Source of the DNA: Rhodobacteraceae bacterium UBA996
GTDB lineage: Bacteria; Pseudomonadota; Alphaproteobacteria; Rhodobacterales; Rhodobacteraceae
Length of the DNA: 10,604 nt
Direction of reading: 5' to 3'
NCBI GenBank assembly: GCA_002291955.1
Contig: DBBA01000233.1
Location: forward strand, 693-11,296
Shown here: positions 6,508 through 10,604 of the stretch, piece after piece
How the letters are laid out: every line of letters begins with the position of its first letter
How positions within the stretch are numbered: the first letter of the stretch is position 1
Notes under the pieces: model-generated
The model's database searches: none
What the model was told of the DNA's origin: nothing
The model's input: only the letters and a program-made list of their open reading frames with translations
Translations under genes and position numbers: made by a program

Positions 6508-6527
6508 ATGTGGGCCGCGTATTCCCG
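6494..6527. promoter_or_regulatory. Perfect 12-bp inverted repeat upstream of the carboxylase-like gene
   Basis: CGGGAATACGCG (6494-6505) is repeated as its exact reverse complement CGCGTATTCCCG (6516-6527), separated by ten bases. It ends 27 bases before the ATG at 6555. Each arm contains an AATA block that is unusually AT-rich for this DNA. No T run follows, so it is not a standard terminator. A dimeric repressor or activator site, or a leader hairpin, fits best. No known regulator motif was recognised. Confidence 0.6.
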
Positions 6528-6554
6528 TGGACACCGCATGCCAAAGGCCCGACC

Positions 6555-8015
6555 ATGACCGACATGCCCCTTCACGCCACCACCCACGCGCCGACCGGCA
6601 CGTCCCTGTCCGCCCGCATCGAACGCTGGCGGCTGGCCCTGTCCGCCCCGGTCAGCGCACAGTCGCTGGCGGTGCTGCGCATCCTGTTCGGGGCGATCCT
6701 GGTCTGGGACTGCTGGCGCTACATCGAGAACAACCGCATCCTGCGCTACTACGTCCTGCCCGACCACAACTTTCCCTACTTCGGGCTGGATTTCATCCGC
6801 CCCCTGCCGGAACCCTTCATCCACTGGGCCTGGCTGGGCGTGGGGCTGACCGCGTTCCTGGTGATGATCGGGCTGTGGTACCGGGTCGCGATCTGGGGCT
6901 TCGTGCTGCTGTTCGGCTACTTCTTCCTGCTCGACCGGACGCAGTACCTGAACCACAACTACCTGGTGCTGCTGTACGCCGTGCTGCTGGCGCTGGCACC
7001 GGCCAACCGGATGTGGTCCGTCGATGCCTGGCTGAACCCCGGCTGGCGGTCGGACGCGGTGCCCGCCTGGACCGTGGGCGCGGTGCGGCTGCAGACGGAA
7101 ATCGTCCTGATCTATGCCGGCATCGTCAAGATCACCGACGACTGGCTGCGCGGCGAGCCCCTGAAGATGTGGATCGAGGCGCGGCAGGGCCAGTTGTGGC
7201 TGGCCGACCTGTTCCAGTACGACTGGATGTTTCTGGCCGCCACCTGGGGCACGGTGATCCTGCATGTCGCGGGGGCGCCGCTGCTGTACTGGCACCGCAC
7301 GCGGCTGGCGGTGTTCCTGATCTACTGCGCGTTCCACATGTCGAACGCGATGTTCTTCAACATCGGCATCTTCCCCTGGCTGACCATGGCGGTGACGCTG
7401 ATCTTCTTTGCGCCCGACTGGCCGCAGCAACTGGCGCGGCGGGCGCTTGGCCTGATGCAGCCGCTGCCGCCGGTGCCCGCCCTGCCGCCGATGCGCGTGG
7501 CCCCGCTGTCGCGGGCGCTGCTCGCCGTGCTGGTCGTGTGGTTCACCATCCAGATCGTGATCCCGCAGCGGCAGATCCTGTTCCCCAACCTCGTCGGCTG
7601 GACCGGCGACGGGCACCGCTTTTCATGGCGGATGCGCATCTATGACCGCGATGCGACGGGGTATTTCCGCGTCGTCGCCCCGTCGGGCGAGGAATGGCGG
7701 ATCAACCCGCATGACGAGATGTCCAGCCGCCAGGCCCACGCGATCCTGACCCGGACCGACCTGATCCACGACTATGCCCAGGTGCTGGAGACCGAGTTCG
7801 CCGCCCGCGGCCATGGCGACGTGGCGGTCCATGCCCACATCATGAAGTCGCTGAACGGGCGCCCGGACCAGCCCTATATCGACACGTCGGTGGACCTGAC
7901 TGAAGCGCGTTACAACTGGTTCGGACCCGACCCCTGGGTGGTGCCGATCCAGACCCGCGTGCGCGAGGACGCGTTGCCCGCCTGGTTCCCGCCCCTGCCG
8001 CTCCAGAAGCCGTGA
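6555..8015 (+). CDS. HTTM-domain, vitamin K-dependent gamma-carboxylase-like membrane protein
   Basis: This 486-residue polytopic membrane protein has hydrophobic segments at about 36-52, 88-108, 110-127, 135-150, 225-245, 250-265, 272-287 and 318-336. It aligns by eye with animal gamma-glutamyl carboxylase. YLNHNYLVLL (131-140) with MWSVDAWL (153-160) corresponds to the WNNHSYLYGL...WSVDG block, placing H134 at the functional His160. IYAGIVKITDDWL (186-198) corresponds to VYFIAGVKKLDADW, placing K192 at the catalytic-base Lys218. HMSNAMFFNIGIFPWL (261-276) and HRFSWRMRI (354-362) match later blocks, so the similarity runs past the HTTM core. The substrate is unknown; these bacteria generally use ubiquinone and are not known to need Gla proteins. 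The start at 6555 has AAAGG upstream. A 52-codon GTG extension was rejected because it would translate the repeat-rich spacer. Confidence 0.88.
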   Translation: MTDMPLHATTHAPTGTSLSARIERWRLALSAPVSAQSLAVLRILFGAILVWDCWRYIENNRILRYYVLPDHNFPYFGLDFIRPLPEPFIHWAWLGVGLTAFLVMIGLWYRVAIWGFVLLFGYFFLLDRTQYLNHNYLVLLYAVLLALAPANRMWSVDAWLNPGWRSDAVPAWTVGAVRLQTEIVLIYAGIVKITDDWLRGEPLKMWIEARQGQLWLADLFQYDWMFLAATWGTVILHVAGAPLLYWHRTRLAVFLIYCAFHMSNAMFFNIGIFPWLTMAVTLIFFAPDWPQQLARRALGLMQPLPPVPALPPMRVAPLSRALLAVLVVWFTIQIVIPQRQILFPNLVGWTGDGHRFSWRMRIYDRDATGYFRVVAPSGEEWRINPHDEMSSRQAHAILTRTDLIHDYAQVLETEFAARGHGDVAVHAHIMKSLNGRPDQPYIDTSVDLTEARYNWFGPDPWVVPIQTRVREDALPAWFPPLPLQKP

Positions 8016-8073
8016 TCGCCGCCATGGCTGGACTTTTCCGCCCCTCCGCGCCACCAACGGCCCGGGGGGCGGC

Positions 8074-8619
8074 ATGGACCAGCGGCTGGCCGAGATCGAG
8101 GGACTGATCGCGCGGGTGGCCCTGCGCGACCGGGCCGCGTTCTCGGCGCTCTACGACCGCACCTCCGCGAAACTGTTCGGCATCTGCTTGCGTATCTTGA
8201 ATGACAGGGCCGAAGCCGAGGACGCCCTGCAGGAGGTGTATCTGCGCATCTGGCACCGGGCCGACCGTTATGCCGCGAACGGGCTGTCGCCCATGACCTG
8301 GCTCATCACGGTCGCGCGCAACCTGTGTCTCGACCGCCTGCGCGCCCGCCGCGCGCCGATGGACGACATCGACACGGTGCCCGAGATGGCCGATGCGGGA
8401 CCCACGCCCGAAGCCGCCGCGGTGGCGGCGGGCGACCGGGTGCGGATCGCCGCCTGCCTGGACGAATTGCCCGCCGACCGGGCCGATGCGGTGCGCCGTG
8501 CCTATCTGGACGGCGAGACCTATCAGGACCTCGCGGCGCGTTTCGGCGTGCCGCTGAACACCATGCGAACCTGGCTGCGCCGCAGCCTGCTGCGACTGAG
8601 GGATTGCCTGAGCCGATGA
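8074..8619 (+). CDS. ECF-type RNA polymerase sigma factor
   Basis: This 181-residue protein has only sigma regions 2 and 4, as in group 4 (ECF) sigma factors. Region 2 covers about 24-92, with the core-binding and -10-recognition signatures DRAEAEDALQEVYLRIWHRA (44-63) and MTWLITVARNLCLDRLR (74-90). Region 4 covers about 123-176, with the helix-turn-helix GETYQDLAARFGVPLNTMRTW (split at 147-167). The start is ATG at 8074, after a purine-rich CGGGGGGCGGC that is only a weak ribosome site. An upstream ATG at 8024 is out of frame. The stop overlaps the anti-sigma start as ATGA. It follows the carboxylase-like gene by 58 bases with no terminator seen. It is expected to be held inactive by the anti-sigma factor and to transcribe its own locus and the FAS1 gene; the promoter motif was not identified. 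Confidence 0.95.
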   Translation: MDQRLAEIEGLIARVALRDRAAFSALYDRTSAKLFGICLRILNDRAEAEDALQEVYLRIWHRADRYAANGLSPMTWLITVARNLCLDRLRARRAPMDDIDTVPEMADAGPTPEAAAVAAGDRVRIAACLDELPADRADAVRRAYLDGETYQDLAARFGVPLNTMRTWLRRSLLRLRDCLSR

Positions 8620-9332
8620 CCGGCGACCGCGACATCCCGCCCCCGGGGGAGTTCCCCGGCGATGGCTCGGGCGAGGCCCCGGACACCGTGCTGGCGGCCG
8701 AGTATGCGCTTGGCCTGATGGACGCTGCCGAGGCCCGGGCCTTTGCTGCGCGGCTGGACGCCGAACCCGCCCTGCGCCGGCTGGTGGCGGAATGGGAGGA
8801 GGGGTTCGCCCCCCTCGCCGATGCGGTACCGCCCGTGGCGCCCCCGGCGCGGCTCAAGTCGCGGATCGAAGCCGCCATTGCTCCCGCCCCTGTCTTGGCA
8901 CCGCGCCGACGGTCCTGGGGGTGGCTGGGCGGGATGCTTGCCGCCGGGGCGGTCGCCGTGGCGGTGCTCTTGGTCCTGCCGGTCCGGCAGGTCACGGTGC
9001 CGCCGTCCTTCACCGCCGCCATCGCGGCGACCGATGGCAGCCTGCAACTGGCCGCCGCCCTGTCGGGCGACCGCCTGCGGGTGGAACGGCTGGCAGGAAG
9101 CGCGCCCGAGGGGCGGGTCCTGGAACTGTGGCTGATCGCCGAGGGCGCCACGGCGCCCGTGTCGCTGGGCGTGCTGCCCGAGGCCGGTGTCGCCGACCTG
9201 ACCGTGCCCGCCGCCCTGACCGCAGCCTTCGCGGGCGGCGTGCTGGCGGTGTCCGACGAACCCCCCGGCGGGTCGCCGACCGGCGCGCCCACCGGCACGG
9301 TCCTGGCGACGGGTGCGATCACGTCCCTGTGA
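8616..9332 (+). CDS. Membrane-anchored anti-sigma factor, RskA type
   Basis: This 238-residue protein is a predicted single-pass membrane regulator. The cytoplasmic N-terminal part has the zinc-less anti-sigma pattern AAEYALGLMDAAEARAFAAR (27-46), then RLVAEWEEGFAPLA (55-68), with no HxxxCxxC zinc motif. A transmembrane helix lies at about 103-121 after an APRRRS basic stretch. The outer domain carries the RskA C-terminal signatures RVLELWLIAEG (167-177) and AVSDEPPGGSPTGAPTGTVL (211-230). It overlaps the sigma gene by four bases, ensuring coupled synthesis. By analogy with RskA and relatives, regulated proteolysis at the membrane would release the sigma factor. The signal is unknown. Start and end are clear. 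Confidence 0.92.
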   Translation: MTGDRDIPPPGEFPGDGSGEAPDTVLAAEYALGLMDAAEARAFAARLDAEPALRRLVAEWEEGFAPLADAVPPVAPPARLKSRIEAAIAPAPVLAPRRRSWGWLGGMLAAGAVAVAVLLVLPVRQVTVPPSFTAAIAATDGSLQLAAALSGDRLRVERLAGSAPEGRVLELWLIAEGATAPVSLGVLPEAGVADLTVPAALTAAFAGGVLAVSDEPPGGSPTGAPTGTVLATGAITSL

Positions 9333-9385
9333 TCGGCGCCGCAGACCGCGAAACTCGCGCCGCGCAGGCCCCGTTCCTTCGGCGA

Positions 9386-9406
9386 CCTTCCGGACGGGCC
9401 GGAAGG
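9386..9406 (+). promoter_or_regulatory. Stem-loop in front of the FAS1 gene
   Basis: Perfect 8-bp arms, CCTTCCGG (9386-9393) and CCGGAAGG (9399-9406), enclose a five-base loop in the 92-base gap between the anti-sigma and FAS1 genes. The right arm includes most of a GGAAGGAG sequence (9401-9408). A second, better-placed GGAG (9414-9417) lies seven bases before the ATG and stays outside the stem. The hairpin may mark a processing or attenuation point that allows different expression of FAS1 and the regulators. Confidence 0.45.
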
Positions 9407-9424
9407 AGATACCGGAGAGATCCC

Positions 9425-9973
9425 ATGTTCCGCACCACCCTTGCCGCCACCGCGGCGCTGTCGCTGGCCACCGCCGCCCTCGCCATGGACAATCCCATGG
9501 TCGGCGGCGCGCCGATGTTTGCCGACAAGAACATCGTCGAGAATGCCGTGAACTCGGCCGACCACACCACGCTTGTCGCCGCCGTGCAGGCCGCGGGTCT
9601 GGTGGAGACACTGCAGTCGCCCGGGCCCTTCACGGTGTTCGCGCCGGTCAACGCGGCCTTCGACATGCTTCAGGCAGGCACGGTCGAGACCCTGCTGAAG
9701 CCCGAGAACAAGGACCAGCTCGTCAAGGTGCTGACCTGCCACGTCGTTGCCGCCAACGCCATGTCGGACGCCATCGCGGGCATGATCGCCGCGGGCGGCG
9801 GCACGCACCGGGTGGAAACCGTGGGCGGCTGTGTGCTGGAAGCCAGCATGGACGGCGACATGCTGGAACTGAAGGACGAGCGCGGCCGGACCGCCACCGT
9901 CACCATCGCCGACGTGGTCCAGTCGAACGGCGTGATCCATGTAATCGACACGGTCCTGCTGCCGGCCATGTGA
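9425..9973 (+). CDS. Secreted fasciclin (FAS1) domain protein
   Basis: This 182-residue protein has a signal peptide: MFRTTLAATA followed by a hydrophobic alanine/leucine stretch with a likely signal peptidase I site after ALA (18-20). One FAS1 domain fills the rest. The H1-type motif GPFTVFAPVNAAFD is at 67-80 and the H2-type motif NGVIHVIDTVLLP at 168-180. NIVENAVNSADHTTLVAAV (36-54) is the usual domain start. No lipobox or membrane anchor is seen, so it is probably periplasmic or released. C105 and C136 are the only cysteines and could form a disulfide. Bacterial FAS1 proteins are associated with adhesion and cell-surface or matrix contacts; the ligand is unknown. Its place behind an ECF sigma/anti-sigma pair suggests it is a main target of that sigma factor. 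Confidence 0.93.
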   Translation: MFRTTLAATAALSLATAALAMDNPMVGGAPMFADKNIVENAVNSADHTTLVAAVQAAGLVETLQSPGPFTVFAPVNAAFDMLQAGTVETLLKPENKDQLVKVLTCHVVAANAMSDAIAGMIAAGGGTHRVETVGGCVLEASMDGDMLELKDERGRTATVTIADVVQSNGVIHVIDTVLLPAM

Positions 9974-10030
9974 TCACGGCGGCGACGTCGGCCAGGATCC
10001 CGTCCGTCTGTCGGCGCGGGGTCCGGCCGG

Positions 10031-10053
10031 GGACCGGGGCGGTGCCCCGGTCC
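10031..10053 (+). terminator. Stem-loop after the FAS1 gene
   Basis: Perfect 10-bp arms, GGACCGGGGC (10031-10040) and GCCCCGGTCC (10044-10053), enclose a GGT loop 57 bases past the FAS1 stop codon. No T run follows on the plus strand. It is the best candidate for ending the sigma/anti-sigma/FAS1 transcript, but it may act with Rho or only protect the 3' end. Confidence 0.5.
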
Positions 10054-10093
10054 GGTCCGTGTCCGGGCCGCGTCTGGGCCGCTTCCGGGCCGC
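10050..10093. repeat. 11-bp tandem repeat, four units
   Basis: The units GTCCGGTCCGT, GTCCGGGCCGC, GTCTGGGCCGC and TTCCGGGCCGC run head to tail with a strict 11-base period. The first overlaps the end of the terminator-like stem. The period is not a multiple of three, which argues against coding, and it is close to one turn of DNA. Confidence 0.7.
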
Positions 10094-10123
10094 GACCCCG
10101 CGCAGGCTCCGGCCTGGCCGTCC

Positions 10124-10143
10124 GCGGCGCTGATCCGCGCCGC
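10124..10143. repeat. 7-bp inverted repeat
   Basis: GCGGCGC (10124-10130) and GCGCCGC (10137-10143) flank TGATCC. The arms are exact but short for such GC-rich sequence, so chance is possible. Confidence 0.4.
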
Positions 10144-10243
10144 CGTCCCGGTGGGACCCGCTGCGGTCGCCGGCACGATCGCTGTCCCGGCTGCCGCCCC
10201 GGTTGTCCTCCCGGTCCGGGGTCTGCGGCCGGCCTTCCGGGCC

Positions 10244-10282
10244 CGCCGGTGCCGCGCGGGACATGTCCCCCTGGCACCGGCG
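10244..10282. repeat. Concentric palindrome
   Basis: An outer perfect 10-bp pair, CGCCGGTGCC (10244-10253) and GGCACCGGCG (10273-10282), encloses a perfect 12-bp palindrome GGGACATGTCCC (10258-10269). The two share nearly the same centre, at 10263. It could extrude as a cruciform, fold as a long hairpin in RNA, or bind a dimeric protein. Confidence 0.65.
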
Positions 10283-10307
10283 CGGACCCACAGAGTGTCA
10301 CGAGTGT

Positions 10308-10332
10308 GCGGGTCGGCCCAGTGCCGACCCGC
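10308..10332. repeat. Perfect 10-bp stem-loop
   Basis: GCGGGTCGGC (10308-10317) and GCCGACCCGC (10323-10332) enclose a five-base loop, 25 bases after the concentric palindrome. Neither strand has a T run after it, so it is not a textbook terminator. It could still end a transcript coming from either side. Confidence 0.55.
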
Positions 10333-10391
10333 GGTTCATCAGAGCAGCGGATGCGCCCCGCGCCGGTTCGACAGCAATCCTGCCGCGCCAC

Positions 10392-10424
10392 GTCGGCACC
10401 CCGTCGGCACCACGTCGGCACCCC
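10392..10424. repeat. 11-bp tandem repeat, three units
   Basis: GTCGGCACCCC, GTCGGCACCAC and GTCGGCACCCC follow one another with an exact 11-base period. They differ in sequence from the block at 10050-10093 but share the period and the leading GTC. Confidence 0.75.
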
Positions 10425-10531
10425 GCCCCTGCGCCGCCCGTGCGAAGGCGCCGCGTATGCACCGTGCGCGCCAGTGCATCGTCCGTGTGCCGTCTGCGCC
10501 CCGACGGCACCCCGTGCGTGCGCGGCCCGTA

Positions 10532-10570
10532 CCGGTGCGCCGCCCGTGAGCTGCGCGTGCCGGTGCGCCG
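10532..10570. repeat. Direct repeat CCGGTGCGCCG, two copies
   Basis: The 11-base word CCGGTGCGCCG occurs at 10532-10542 and 10560-10570, 28 bases apart, within a stretch dominated by GTGCG and CGCGC words. This is low-complexity sequence and the copies may have arisen by local slippage. Confidence 0.45.
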
Positions 10571-10604
10571 TGCGTGCGTCGCCCCCGCGCCGCCTGCGCG
10601 GGCC

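Larger units (their letters stand above)
6427..6551. promoter_or_regulatory. 10-bp inverted repeat bounding the divergent intergenic region
   Basis: CGGGCCTTTG (6427-6436) and its perfect reverse complement CAAAGGCCCG (6542-6551) lie near the two ends of the spacer between the DCC gene and the carboxylase-like gene. The right copy supplies the AAAGG ribosome site of the plus-strand gene. The left copy has the same sequence facing the minus-strand gene, but about 22 bases from its ATG. It may be a paired regulator site or an accidental sharing of ribosome-site sequence. Confidence 0.4.
9974..10604. other. GC-extreme region without a credible gene
   Basis: No open frame here looks like a protein: the longest, such as a plus-strand frame at 10151-10549, give arginine-, alanine- and proline-rich strings with no domain pattern. 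The stretch is visibly richer in G+C than the genes to its left and contains many short inverted and tandem repeats, listed separately. It could be a structured 3' region of the FAS1 transcript, a noncoding element, decayed sequence, or the edge of an unseen gene to the right. Confidence 0.6.

Noticed and set aside
6399..6554. A 52-codon N-terminal extension of the carboxylase-like protein
   Set aside because: It would translate the inverted and direct repeats of the spacer and overlap the DCC gene start. It looks like no protein segment, and the ATG at 6555 has its own ribosome site.
6480..7616. A 378-codon minus frame opposite the carboxylase-like gene
   Set aside because: It is a Gln/Arg/Gly-rich antisense shadow with no recognisable domain.
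8013..8018. TGATC after three consecutive genes (8013, 9330, 9971) as a possible ECF -35 motif
   Set aside because: TGATC-type -35 boxes are known for the zinc-dependent RpoE/ChrR system, but here TGA is simply each gene's stop codon, the bases 16-21 positions downstream do not match each other, and the anti-sigma factor is of another type.
8306..9940. A 544-codon minus frame opposite the sigma, anti-sigma and FAS1 genes
   Set aside because: It is a low-complexity antisense shadow; the plus-strand genes are unambiguous.
10300..10360. A possible tRNA or small RNA near the 10308-10332 stem
   Set aside because: There is no tRNA cloverleaf, no GGTTCGAATCC-like T loop and no anticodon arm; only the single hairpin is supported.
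10151..10549. A 132-codon plus frame in the GC-rich tail
   Set aside because: It starts at a GTG without a ribosome site, crosses the palindromes and the 11-bp repeats, and is Arg/Pro/Ala-rich without any pattern.
1..10604. CRISPR array, insertion sequence, integrase or attachment site
   Set aside because: No regularly spaced 25-40 base repeats, transposase-like protein or terminal inverted repeats were found. The only tandem repeats are the short 11-bp blocks.

Overview
The window looks like a chromosomal piece of a high-GC alphaproteobacterium of the Rhodobacteraceae/Rhodobacterales. The S4, CobS and homospermidine synthase proteins are typical of that group. The third codon positions are almost all G or C, and a dispersed GC-rich element that I recall from Rhodobacterales intergenic spaces lies at 2501-2554. 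The genus cannot be fixed by eye. No mobile element, tRNA, rRNA or CRISPR array was seen.

The left half (1-6405) is entirely on the minus strand and is mostly housekeeping. Reading in the direction of transcription from the right, it holds a small DCC-type thiol-disulfide oxidoreductase (6405-6001), cobS of the aerobic cobaltochelatase (5921-4935), rpsD for ribosomal protein S4 (4723-4100, GTG start, strong terminator), homospermidine synthase (3996-2566), and a tight three-gene unit. That unit is a YqhA/UPF0114-type membrane protein (2400-1819), hisC (1822-722) and tyrC, a prephenate/arogenate dehydrogenase (725 to beyond the left edge). Each junction in the unit is a 4-base stop/start overlap (GTGA, then ATGA).

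The right half (6555-9973) is on the plus strand. It starts with a polytopic membrane protein that aligns by eye with vitamin K-dependent gamma-carboxylase along most of its length, including the lysine and histidine positions regarded as catalytic in the animal enzyme. The 149-base spacer between it and the divergent DCC gene carries a perfect 12-bp inverted repeat and a direct repeat, a good candidate operator or leader hairpin. An ECF sigma factor, its overlapping membrane anti-sigma factor of the RskA type, and a secreted fasciclin-domain (FAS1) protein follow. This is the same trio of partners known from the mycobacterial SigK-RskA-MPT70/MPT83 system.

The tail (9974-10604) has no credible gene. 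It is extremely GC-rich and holds several perfect inverted repeats with 7-10 bp arms, a concentric palindrome, and two separate blocks of 11-bp tandem repeats. The clearest candidates for something undescribed are the regulatory DNA in front of the carboxylase-like gene, the carboxylase-like protein itself, and this structured tail.
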